The notes below the pieces were generated by a model that saw nothing but the letters and a program-made list of their open reading frames with translations, ran no database searches and had not been told where the DNA came from. From an uncultured Clostridia bacterium (GTDB lineage: Bacteria > Bacillota > Clostridia > Oscillospirales > CAG-272), in the NCBI GenBank assembly GCA_947652805.1, contig CANTEM010000007.1, forward strand, positions 1 to 21,481: a stretch of DNA of 21,481 bases, read 5' to 3'. The position numbers and the translations under genes were made by a program. Below, piece by piece: positions 1 to 6,892 of this stretch; position 1 is the stretch's first letter, and each line of letters begins with the position of its first letter.

Positions 1-2
1 CA

Positions 3-1058
3 CGTATCGTTCTTTTGAGTCTTGCGGCGGTTCTGATTTTCTCCATGGTAAGCTGCACGAAGGAGGATCCCGGTCATAGTGATGACCGGGAAACGTCAGG
101 GACAGAGCCTGCGACTACAAGTATCGAAGAGAATCTGACAGCCACAGAAACAGATATTATCATCCATCCCGGGGAGTGGGCACTGCCTGGTACATTGACT
201 TTGCCCGGTGGAGAAGGGCCGTTTCCGCTTGTTATTTTTGTCCATGGATCCGGTCCCTGTGACCGGGATGAAACAGTGGGTAAAATCAAGCCGTTTAAAG
301 ATCTTGCCGCGGATTTGGCGAAGCAGGGAATTGCTACTATCCGTTACGATAAACGTACCTATCTGTATGCATCCAAAATGGCGTCAGACGTGCATCTAAC
401 CGTACAGGAAGAGACGGTAGAAGACGTGCTGCATGCAGTTGCATACGGAAAGTCGGATAAAAACATTGACGCCGATCATATATTTGTGGCTGGGCACAGC
501 CTGGGCGGGTATCTGATTCCGCGAATTGATCAGGCAGATACGGACGGAGATATCGCAGGATATATTTCCCTTGCAGGATCAGCGCGCCCGCTCATGGAGC
601 TGATGGCAGAGCAAACGGAGTATATTCTCTCCGTGACGCCGGGCGTTTCAGAAGCAGATCGCACAGCACAGCTTGGACTTATCGCAGATGCGCGTACGGC
701 GATTGAAAATCTCACAAAGGCAGACGCAGGAAGCAGTGCTGTGATTATGGGAGCCTGCCCCAGCTATTGGCTGGATCTGGCGGATTATGCGCCCGCGCAG
801 GAAGCCAAAGCGGTAGAGAAGCCGATGCTGTTTCTTTGGGGTGAGCACGATTATCAAGTAACAGCAAAGGATTTTGCCCTTTGGAGGGGCGCTCTGGAGG
901 AAAGGGAAGATGTATCTTTCAAGCAGTACCCGAAATTGACGCATACCTTTACGTCTACAGAAGAGATGGGAAAACCGGAAGATTACCAGACCTTTGCGAA
1001 TGTAGATCCTGTTGTGGCAGAAGATATCGGCGCATTTGTACTGGGACATACCCGGTAA
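3..1058 (+). CDS. Alpha/beta hydrolase lipoprotein (5' end cut by window edge)
   Basis: The reading frame is open from the first bases, so the true start lies before the window. The visible N-terminus is a hydrophobic stretch ending in the lipobox-like MVSC followed by TKED, which indicates a type II signal peptide and attachment to the outer face of the membrane. The rest is an alpha/beta hydrolase: an oxyanion-type segment IFVHGSGPCDRDE, the nucleophile elbow GHSLGG, an acid in the segment GEHDYQV, and a late His in LTHTF, giving a complete Ser-Asp-His triad. The family resembles secreted dienelactone hydrolase/esterase-type proteins, but the substrate cannot be read from the sequence. The gene ends just before a repeat element and converges with the malic enzyme gene. 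The hydrolase fold is secure; the exact function is unknown. Confidence 0.85.
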   Translation, partial: RIVLLSLAAVLIFSMVSCTKEDPGHSDDRETSGTEPATTSIEENLTATETDIIIHPGEWALPGTLTLPGGEGPFPLVIFVHGSGPCDRDETVGKIKPFKDLAADLAKQGIATIRYDKRTYLYASKMASDVHLTVQEETVEDVLHAVAYGKSDKNIDADHIFVAGHSLGGYLIPRIDQADTDGDIAGYISLAGSARPLMELMAEQTEYILSVTPGVSEADRTAQLGLIADARTAIENLTKADAGSSAVIMGACPSYWLDLADYAPAQEAKAVEKPMLFLWGEHDYQVTAKDFALWRGALEEREDVSFKQYPKLTHTFTSTEEMGKPEDYQTFANVDPVVAEDIGAFVLGHTR

Positions 1059-1109
1059 AAACTGTACCCCAAAGCCCCTTAGTAAAAGGGGGCATTGCGC
1101 AGTCTCACA

Positions 1110-1323
1110 CAAACGAAAAGCCTCCCCCCAGCAAAGGGAGGTGGCACGCCGCAGGTGTGACGGAGGGATTGTTCCCTATCATTTTAAATAATCTGCAAAT
1201 CGGTAGTCTATGCAGACAATCCCCCACCCGCTACGCGGGGGCCCCCTTTACACAAGGGGGCCTTTTATTTGGAGAGTACCGCTTCACTGCCTCTCCCTTT
1301 GCTGGGGGGAGGCTTTTCATTTG
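1110..1323 (+). repeat. Structured intergenic repeat, copy E1 (composite, bounded by inverted repeats)
   Basis: Together with its flanks this copy fills the gap between the hydrolase and malic enzyme genes (1059-1375). The asymmetric core runs from GGGATTGT (1165-1172) to ACAATCCC (1216-1223), 59 nt. The 5' side has a terminal stem in GCCTCCCC...GGGAGG and a small CACGCC/GGTGTG hairpin with one G-U pair. The 3' side has CCCGC-TAC-GCGGG and a CCCCCTT/AAGGGGG stem. The whole is enclosed by a perfect 25-bp inverted repeat (1116-1140 and 1293-1317), extended outward by ACAAAYG with one mismatch. A separate GCCCCTT...AAGGGGGC hairpin at 1074-1093 looks like a remnant terminal stem and may end hydrolase transcripts. 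Confidence 0.85.
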
Positions 1324-1336
1324 TTCTTAATAAACC

Positions 1337-1366
1337 AAACCACCCCGCCGGTAGGCGGGGTGGTTT
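1337..1366 (-). terminator. Intrinsic terminator of the mdh-malic enzyme unit
   Basis: A perfect 13-bp stem (1337-1349 and 1354-1366) closes a 4-nt loop, GGTA on the plus strand. It lies 9 bp past the malic enzyme stop codon. Read on the minus strand it is followed by a T-rich run. The T run on the plus side means it may also stop transcripts coming from the hydrolase gene. Confidence 0.85.
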
Positions 1367-1375
1367 TCTGATTCC

Positions 1376-2548
1376 TTATATTCTTGCAACGCCGCTGTCC
1401 CGTGCAGCCTTTGCTACCGCTGCGGCTACTGCCGCGCTTACAGACTTATCCAATGCGGAAGGAATAATATAGTCTGCGTTCAGCTCGCTTTCGGGAATGC
1501 TGTTTGCAATCGCATATGCGGCTGCAATCTTCATTTCATCGTTGATATCCGATGCGCGCACATCCAGAGCGCCCCGGAAGATACCCGGGAATGCCAATAC
1601 GTTGTTGATCTGGTTGGGGAAGTCGCTGCGTCCGGTTCCAACGATTGCTGCGCCTGCCTTCTTTGCCAGATCGGGCATGATTTCCGGCGTGGGGTTTGCC
1701 ATGGGGAACAGAATGGGGTTTTCGTTCATGCTTGCAACCATTTCTTCGGTTACGCAGCCCGGTGCGGATACGCCGATGAATACGTCCGCGCCCACAAGAA
1801 CTTCAGCAAGGGTGCCTTTTTTGCACTGGAGATTGGTGATTTCCGCCATTTCCTCTTTTTCTTTGTTCAGACCCTCGCGACCCTTATAGATCGCGCCCTT
1901 CCGGTCGCAGAGGATTACGTTTTTCAGACCCATGGAGATCAGCAGACGGATGATTGCAATACCTGCCGCACCAGCGCCACTGGTAACAACGGTGATATCT
2001 TCCAACTTTTTGCCGCACAGCTTCAGCGCGTTGAGCATAGCAGCCAGAGTCACCACTGCGGTACCGTGCTGGTCGTCGTGGAAAATCGGAATATCGCAGG
2101 ATTCCTTCAGTCTGCGTTCGATTTCAAAGCAGCGGGGAGCGGAAATATCTTCCAGGTTTACGCCGCCGAAGCTGCCTGCAAGAAGCTCTACCGTGCGGAC
2201 GATTTCATCCACATCCTTGGAGCGCACGCAAAGGGGGAATGCATCTACATCGCCGAACGCCTTAAACAGGGCGCATTTGCCCTCCATAACGGGCATACCT
2301 GCTTCTGGTCCGATATCGCCCAGACCCAGAACGGCGGTGCCGTCTGTTACAACTGCTACCAGATTTGCCCGGCGGGTCAGTTCGTAGCTCTGATCTACGT
2401 CCTTCTGGATTTCCAGACAGGGCTGTGCAACGCCGGGAGTGTATGCGAGAGATAGATCGTCCCGGGTTTCCAGGGGAGCGCGGCAGACAACTTCAATTTT
2501 GCCCTTCCACTCTCCGTGCTTTTTCAGGGATTCTTTTGCGTAATCCAT
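1376..2548 (-). CDS. Malic enzyme (malate oxidoreductase, decarboxylating)
   Basis: The 390-residue protein matches the short bacterial malic enzymes that lack a C-terminal phosphotransacetylase-like domain. It oxidatively decarboxylates malate to pyruvate and CO2 in the cytoplasm. Visible features are LAYTPGV with the proposed catalytic Tyr36, VTDGTAVLGLGDIG (68-80), the catalytic Lys91 in MEGKCALFK, the metal-binding acids in NLEDI (131-135) and HDDQHGT (157-163), and the nucleotide fold SGAGAAG (190-196). The start ATG has AAAGGAG about 8 nt upstream. It lies 61 bp downstream of the mdh-like gene on the same strand and the two probably share a transcript ending at the 1337-1366 hairpin. 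Cofactor preference (NAD or NADP) cannot be decided by eye. The product could be named MaeA, MaeB or MleA-like, so no symbol is given. Confidence 0.95.
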   Translation of the reverse strand: MDYAKESLKKHGEWKGKIEVVCRAPLETRDDLSLAYTPGVAQPCLEIQKDVDQSYELTRRANLVAVVTDGTAVLGLGDIGPEAGMPVMEGKCALFKAFGDVDAFPLCVRSKDVDEIVRTVELLAGSFGGVNLEDISAPRCFEIERRLKESCDIPIFHDDQHGTAVVTLAAMLNALKLCGKKLEDITVVTSGAGAAGIAIIRLLISMGLKNVILCDRKGAIYKGREGLNKEKEEMAEITNLQCKKGTLAEVLVGADVFIGVSAPGCVTEEMVASMNENPILFPMANPTPEIMPDLAKKAGAAIVGTGRSDFPNQINNVLAFPGIFRGALDVRASDINDEMKIAAAYAIANSIPESELNADYIIPSALDKSVSAAVAAAVAKAARDSGVARI

Positions 2549-2609
2549 TTTTTATACTCCTTTGAGAATGATATATTTCAATAAGGCGCGGTGGCGCTGT
2601 TATTTAAAC

Positions 2610-3563
2610 TTAAATATCCAGAGAATCAATGACAGACCGGAGCGCAGCGGCGCTGTTTTCGATCTGCTTTTGTTCAGATTCTGTCAGAGGGGATACAATA
2701 GACTGGGTAACGCCGTGGGCGCCCACTACATTGGGAATGCTCAGGCATACATCATGCAGTCCGTACTGTCCGTCCAGCAGGCTGGATACGGTAAGGACAG
2801 ATCCGGTATCCCGGATAATGCAGGCGCAGATGCGGGATACGGCAAGGGCGATTGCATAATAGGTAGCGCCTTTTTTTGCAATGACCTTTGCGCCGGCGGT
2901 GCGCACATCCTCTTCAATATCTTTCAGCTCCGCTTTGCCGCACTGGTTATGGTTTTTACAGATTTCCAGACAGTATTTATCCATAGGAATACCGCCCATA
3001 GTGGCAAGAGACCAGGGAATCACGGAAGTGTCGCCGTGCTCGCCCAGCACGTATGCGTGGACGTTTTTCGGATTCAGTCCCACATGCTCTGCCAGACGGG
3101 AGCGCAGGCGGGCGGAGTCCAGGGTTGTGCCGGAACCGATTACCTGAGAGGGTTTCAGACTTGTAGATTTTATAATCGCATATGTAATAATATCCACAGG
3201 GTTGCTGACTACTACATATACTGCGTTGGGTGCGTAGGGAATTACCTGAGGCATCACCTGCTTGATGATATTTACATTGCCCTGTGCCAGGTCGATCCGG
3301 GACTGTCCCGGCTTTCTTGCAGCGCCTACGGTAACGATGACGATATCGGCGTCCTTGGCATTTTCATACTGTCCGGCATAAATGCTAACCGGCGGACAGA
3401 ACGCGGTTCCCTGAATGATGTCCATTGCTTCGCCCCGGGCCTTGTCGTTGTTTACGTCAATCAGTACGATTTCAGAAGCGACGCCCTGAACGGTCAGTGT
3501 ATATGCGATAGAAGCGCCTACGTTACCGGCGCCGAGGATGACGATTTTTTTTCCCTTATTCAT
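2610..3563 (-). CDS. LDH-fold 2-hydroxyacid dehydrogenase, probably malate dehydrogenase
   Basis: This 317-residue protein belongs to the NAD-dependent lactate/malate dehydrogenase family. It shows the GAGNVG Rossmann motif (11-16), the NAD-binding Asp36 in VLIDV, SNPVD (120-124), substrate-binding Arg152 in LDSARLR, and the catalytic HGD with His176 in GEHGDTS. By overall style (GEHGD, KGATYYAIA) it resembles L-lactate dehydrogenases. However, the substrate loop reads GAARKPGQSR, which places Arg83 at the position numbered 102 in LDH. True LDHs usually have Gln there and malate dehydrogenases have Arg. Together with the malic enzyme directly downstream, this favours oxaloacetate/malate as the substrate. 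The start at 3563 (MNKGKKIVILG) is chosen because AAAGGTG lies about 11 nt upstream and family members begin here; an in-frame extension to 3659 has no homologous character. Confidence 0.85.
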   Translation of the reverse strand: MNKGKKIVILGAGNVGASIAYTLTVQGVASEIVLIDVNNDKARGEAMDIIQGTAFCPPVSIYAGQYENAKDADIVIVTVGAARKPGQSRIDLAQGNVNIIKQVMPQVIPYAPNAVYVVVSNPVDIITYAIIKSTSLKPSQVIGSGTTLDSARLRSRLAEHVGLNPKNVHAYVLGEHGDTSVIPWSLATMGGIPMDKYCLEICKNHNQCGKAELKDIEEDVRTAGAKVIAKKGATYYAIALAVSRICACIIRDTGSVLTVSSLLDGQYGLHDVCLSIPNVVGAHGVTQSIVSPLTESEQKQIENSAAALRSVIDSLDI

Positions 3564-3718
3564 TCGTTTTTCCACACCTTTATAAAAAATAAATGACGAT
3601 TTTGGTTTATGTTGCGGCGCTGTATGTAAGCAGACGCAGATCGGATTTAAAAACAGCATTTACAGTTGTTTTTCCGTTTGTTTTTGAATAGAAATTCCAA
3701 ACTTCCCCATTTTAATAT

Positions 3719-3724
3719 ATTATA
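3719..3724 (-). promoter_or_regulatory. Possible -10 box for the mdh-malic enzyme operon
   Basis: On the minus strand this reads TATAAT, about 155 nt before the mdh start codon. No good -35 box lies 16-18 nt upstream of it, so the assignment is tentative and an activator may be needed. Further upstream (3748-3800) the sequence is AT-rich with repeated ATATTTC motifs that could be regulatory. Confidence 0.35.
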
Positions 3725-3747
3725 CACGAAAGCAGGTGAAAAAAGAT

Positions 3748-3800
3748 AGAGGGAAATATACAAAAATAAAATAAAACAGAGGGAAATATTTGTGAAATAT
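3748..3800. promoter_or_regulatory. AT-rich direct repeats upstream of the mdh promoter
   Basis: AGAGGGAAATAT occurs exactly twice, at 3748-3759 and 3778-3789, 30 bp apart. It is followed by TTGTGAAATAT at 3790-3800, where TTGTGAA equals one half-site of a Rex-type redox operator. The second half-site is poor (CCCATAA where TTCACAA is expected). The position 25-80 bp upstream of the putative mdh -10 box fits a control region, but no regulator can be assigned. Confidence 0.35.
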
Positions 3801-3866
3801 CCCATAAAATAAGGGGTTTCTCTCAATTAGATCAATCATAAAGCCTCCCTTGTGCACCAACTTACT

Positions 3867-4061
3867 AAGGCTCCCATGTGAGGATCCACTGCGTGGGGGA
3901 GTGAAAAGCGGTACCCTCCAAAAAAGGCCCCCTTGTGCAAAGGGGGCTCCCGCGTAGCGGGTGGGGATTGTAAAACTGTCGATGATAGGGAACAATCCCT
4001 CAGTCGGCTTTGCCGACAGCTCCCTATGGAGCCACGCAGTGGATCCTCACATGGGAGCCTT
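3867..4061 (-). repeat. Structured intergenic repeat, copy E2 (core deleted, perfect 30-bp inverted ends)
   Basis: Perfect 30-bp inverted repeats at 3867-3896 and 4032-4061 enclose the element. Each contains GGATCC and CATGTGAGG. The core runs from 3964 to 3999 and is only 36 nt; relative to copy E8 it lacks an internal block after TATCAT. Small hairpins CCCGC-GTA-GCGGG and GTCGGC-TTT-GCCGAC flank the core. A partial terminal stem remains at 3840-3866. By core polarity the element points left. It occupies the gap between the mdh gene and the KdpD-like kinase gene. Confidence 0.85.
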
Positions 4062-4123
4062 ATAAAGTTTGTATTACTACGCAACAGACTCTATGGCGGC
4101 GGGCTTTTGTTTGCCCAGTCCTC

Positions 4124-4152
4124 TTTACACAAAGCTTTCTTTATGATAAAAT
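4124..4152 (+). promoter_or_regulatory. Candidate SigA promoter for the kinase-regulator pair
   Basis: TTTACA (4124-4129) and TAAAAT (4147-4152) are separated by 17 bp, about 50 bp before the kinase start codon. This is the only reasonable promoter between repeat E2 and the gene. Confidence 0.55.
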
Positions 4153-4201
4153 ACAACTGCATACTCCATTCAACTTTAAGGATAAATCAAAGGAAAAGAA
4201 A

Positions 4202-5734
4202 ATGAAGAAAAGCATCCGGTTCCGTGCTGCCCGGGAAAAAACGGCGGTCCGTAACGTGTTGTTTCTGATCGGGATTTTTTTGACAGCGTCCGCGTTGGGA
4301 TACCTGTTTGGCAGAATTGGTTTTGATGAAACCAATATTGTATTAGTGTATCTTCTTGCCGTACTGGCAACGGCGTGGCTTACCCACAGCTTTGTGTTCG
4401 GTATTTTATCTTCCTTTTTAGCTACGTTCCTGTTCAGCTACATATTTGCCCAGCCGGAATTCACTTTTTTGGTGGATGACGCCAATAATTATATCGTCAC
4501 CTTTGTGATCATGACCCTCACTGCCCTGATCACCAGCGCGCTTACCTCCCATGCCCGGCAGAGCGAATGCGCCGCCCGGGAAAAGGAAGCCCAGGCGAAA
4601 GCGATCTATGCCCTTACCAACCGGCTTACCGGTGCAAAGGATATGGACGATATAGCTGGTGCGGCGGTGGGAAGCATCAGCGTCTGCTTTTCCTGTCAGG
4701 CGGCATGTCTTTGCTGCGACAGCACCGGACTGCCTCAGCGCAGCTTTGTGCAGCAAGGGCCGGCAGCATCCCAGGTGCATCGGGAGCTGGAGCAGGATCC
4801 GCGCACATATAAAAAGGCGCTGGAAGCAGCCGGAGCGGATTGTCTGAAGGGCAGGGAATTTTACGATTGGCCGATCCGGGGCAAAGAAACCCTTTTGGGA
4901 GTGATCCGCATTCCTGCCGCGGCGGGAGCGGCGCTGGGTGATGCAGGCGTGCGCTTGCTGCGTGCCATGATCGAGAGTACCGCTCTTGCTATGGACCGGC
5001 ACAGGGCGGCAAAGCAGCAGATGCAGTTCCGGGAGGAAACTGCCAAGGAACGGTACAGAAGCAATTTGCTCCGGGCGATTTCTCATGATTTGCGCACCCC
5101 CCTTGCAGGGATCATTGGCAGCTGTGAAATGCTTTTGGATATGACCGATCCTTGTTCTCCTCAGTATACAATTGTTACTGATATGCACAAGGAAGCTATT
5201 TGGCTCCATTCCCTCGTGGAGAATATTCTCAGCCTGACCCGCTTGCAGGATGGCAGTTTGTCCCTGTGCAAGCAGGTGGAAGCAGTGGAGGAAATTGTCG
5301 CCGGTGCAGTACAGCGCATGGCAAAGCGGGCGCCGGAGTGCGTCATTCATGTGGATATGCCGGAGAAGCTGATTCTTGCGCCTATGGATGCAAAGCTCAT
5401 CGAGCAGGTGCTTATTAACCTTTTGAGCAATGCGGTGCTCCATGCCAATGCAAAGGATCCGGTAGATATTATCGTGTCGGAGGACGCCACCGGGAAAACG
5501 GTGGAGTTTACAGTGCAGGATAGGGGCGTGGGGATCGTGCAGGAGGATCTGCCCCATATTTTTGAAATGTTTTATACCCGGGGCAGAGGGCACGCGGACG
5601 CCGGTCAGGGAATCGGGCTGGGACTGGCTATATGCAAAACCATCGTACAGGCCCACGGAGGCAGGATCACCGGGGAGAACCGGGAGGACGGGCCGGGAGC
5701 AAGATTTACTTTTACACTGCCCGCAGAGGAATAG
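4202..5734 (+). CDS. KdpD-like sensor histidine kinase without the N-terminal KdpD/Usp domains
   Basis: The 510-residue protein has four closely spaced membrane segments (about 18-36, 45-61, 64-82 and 97-116) typical of the KdpD DUF4118 membrane domain. A cytoplasmic GAF-like region follows (about 150-265), then a HisKA domain with phospho-accepting His295 in RAISHDLRTP, and an HATPase_c domain with NLLSNAVLHAN, DRGVGI and GIGLGLAI. Full-length KdpD is near 900 residues and carries an N-terminal sensor domain and a universal-stress domain, both absent here. An upstream in-frame start at 4010 lies inside repeat E2. The ATG at 4202 follows AAAGGA by about 8 nt and begins a normal basic N-terminus. 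It is followed 17 bp later by its response regulator and then by Trk K+ uptake genes, so control of K+ transport is the likely role. Confidence 0.88.
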   Translation: MKKSIRFRAAREKTAVRNVLFLIGIFLTASALGYLFGRIGFDETNIVLVYLLAVLATAWLTHSFVFGILSSFLATFLFSYIFAQPEFTFLVDDANNYIVTFVIMTLTALITSALTSHARQSECAAREKEAQAKAIYALTNRLTGAKDMDDIAGAAVGSISVCFSCQAACLCCDSTGLPQRSFVQQGPAASQVHRELEQDPRTYKKALEAAGADCLKGREFYDWPIRGKETLLGVIRIPAAAGAALGDAGVRLLRAMIESTALAMDRHRAAKQQMQFREETAKERYRSNLLRAISHDLRTPLAGIIGSCEMLLDMTDPCSPQYTIVTDMHKEAIWLHSLVENILSLTRLQDGSLSLCKQVEAVEEIVAGAVQRMAKRAPECVIHVDMPEKLILAPMDAKLIEQVLINLLSNAVLHANAKDPVDIIVSEDATGKTVEFTVQDRGVGIVQEDLPHIFEMFYTRGRGHADAGQGIGLGLAICKTIVQAHGGRITGENREDGPGARFTFTLPAEE

Positions 5735-5751
5735 AAAGGTCGGATTGAGGA

Positions 5752-6450
5752 ATGGAACGGAACAAACCGCTGATTTTGGTTGTAGAAGACGATCGGCAGA
5801 TTCAGAAATTTATATGCTATGCGCTGGAAAGTGAAGGTTATCCTTATATTACGGCAGGGACGGGGCAGGAAGCGGTCAGCCGGCTGATGTCCGAACAGGC
5901 GGAGATCATGCTGCTGGATCTGGGACTGCCGGATTATGATGGACTCAGTATTATAAAAAAAGTGCGCCAGTGGTCGGATATCCCCATTCTTGTGGTGTCT
6001 GCCAGAGATCAGGACCGGGAAAAGGCAGCGGCGCTGGACAGCGGCGCAGACGACTATTTGACAAAGCCCTTTTCCACTACGGAGCTGCTTGCCCGGATCC
6101 GAGTGGCACTGCGGCATCTGCAAAAGGTGGGAACAGGAAATACCCAGGCGGTTTTGCAGGTTGGCGGACTGCAAATTGATTTGGAACGGCGCTTGGTACA
6201 TCTGGACGGAGAACAGATTCATGTCACGCCTATGGAATACAGTCTCCTTGCCCTGCTGTTCCGGCATATGGGAAAGGTGCTCACCACTGCATTTATTATA
6301 AAGGAGATATGGGGGCCGGCGTACGGTACGGATACCCAGGCGCTGCGGGCGTTAATGGCAGGACTGCGCCGAAAAATCGAAAAAGATCACGCACGCCCCC
6401 GGTATATTCTGACAGAGGTCGGCGTTGGATACAGGCTCACAGACGAGTGA
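5752..6450 (+). CDS. OmpR-family response regulator, KdpE-like
   Basis: This is a 232-residue two-component regulator. The receiver domain has acidic residues in VVEDDR (11-16), phospho-acceptor Asp56 in MLLDLGLPD, the Ser/Thr switch in VVSARD and conserved Lys105 in LTKPF. The C-terminal half is an OmpR/PhoB winged helix with VTPMEYSLLALLF and the recognition region RALMAGLRRKIEKD, ending in VGVGYRL. It is presumably phosphorylated by the kinase encoded 17 bp upstream. Ribosome binding is probably by AGAAAGG just after the kinase stop. OmpR/PhoB-type proteins bind tandem direct repeats spaced about 11 bp. Exactly such repeats (TTCTCACA) lie after this gene, before trkA, so the trk genes are a plausible target. 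Confidence 0.9.
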   Translation: MERNKPLILVVEDDRQIQKFICYALESEGYPYITAGTGQEAVSRLMSEQAEIMLLDLGLPDYDGLSIIKKVRQWSDIPILVVSARDQDREKAAALDSGADDYLTKPFSTTELLARIRVALRHLQKVGTGNTQAVLQVGGLQIDLERRLVHLDGEQIHVTPMEYSLLALLFRHMGKVLTTAFIIKEIWGPAYGTDTQALRALMAGLRRKIEKDHARPRYILTEVGVGYRLTDE

Positions 6451-6492
6451 GAGGAAAAGGATGCACGAATGTGCAGGTTCCAACCAAATATA

Positions 6493-6660
6493 AAGGCCCC
6501 CTTGTGCCGGAGTTTGCGTTGCAAATCTCCTGGGGCATGTCGCGAAGCGACTGGGGATTGTCTGCATAGGCTGTCGATTTGAAAGTAATGCAAAATGATC
6601 GCATAACAATCCCTCAGTCACAGCAAAGCTGTGACAGCTCCCTTTACACAAGGGAGCCTT
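6493..6660 (-). repeat. Structured intergenic repeat, copy E3 (full length)
   Basis: It has a 60-nt core from GGGATTGT (6554) to ACAATCCC (6613), oriented left. Flanking hairpins are GTCGC-GAA-GCGAC on one side and GTCACAGC-AAA-GCTGTGAC on the other. The terminal stems are a CCCCCTT/CTGGGG arm with an inner GAGTTTGCG/TGCAAATCTC hairpin, and a CTCCCTTT/AAGGGAG arm. The left flank shares CAGGTWCCAACCAAA with copy E6. It lies between the regulator stop and the trk promoter and could uncouple the two transcription units. Confidence 0.85.
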
Positions 6661-6672
6661 GTTATCTACAAA

Positions 6673-6738
6673 TTCTCACAGGATTCTCACACAAAACCGA
6701 TTCTTCTCACACATCACTCACAGTGACTTAAATACAAT
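6673..6738 (+). promoter_or_regulatory. Candidate activator-dependent trk promoter with phased TTCTCACA repeats
   Basis: TTCTCACA occurs exactly at 6673, 6684 and 6704, with CACTCACA at 6715. The start-to-start spacings are 11, 20 and 11 bp, forming two tandem pairs on the same helical face. A -10-like TACAAT lies at 6733-6738, 10 bp after the last repeat, and there is no recognisable -35 box. This resembles promoters activated by PhoB/OmpR-type regulators, where tandem sites replace the -35 box. The OmpR-type regulator encoded upstream is the obvious candidate binder. Confidence 0.5.
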
Positions 6739-6752
6739 ATGTATGGTTGACA

Positions 6753-6795
6753 GCACGGCAGATTTTTTCATTGACCGTGCCTTTTTCATGCACGG
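6753..6795 (+). promoter_or_regulatory. Possible attenuator in the trk leader (three-part pairing)
   Basis: GCACGG (6753-6758) can pair with CCGTGC (6775-6780), which is followed directly by CTTTTTC like an intrinsic terminator. The same CCGTGC can instead pair with GCACGG at 6790-6795, which would break the terminator. The stems are only 6 bp, so this is a candidate only. Confidence 0.35.
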
Positions 6796-6892
6796 ATATG
6801 CCTGGTGTATCCGACCGTACAAGTCTGTGCATATTATTATAATAGAATGCGAGCAATATACCCGGTACTGCCGGTATTTATGGAGTGTATAT

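Noticed and set aside
2562..3596. Open frame on the plus strand over the mdh gene
   Set aside because: It is antisense to a complete dehydrogenase and shows no family motifs.
3564..3659. N-terminal extension of the mdh-like gene
   Set aside because: The 32 extra residues have no family resemblance, and a good ribosome site precedes the inner ATG.
4418..5656. Long open frame on the minus strand over the kinase gene
   Set aside because: It is the shadow of a well-supported histidine kinase, with low-complexity His/Arg-rich content and no ribosome site.
6661..6892. c-di-AMP (ydaO/yuaA) riboswitch before trkA
   Set aside because: The region lacks the conserved G-rich and pseudoknot blocks of that riboswitch; only short hairpins are present.
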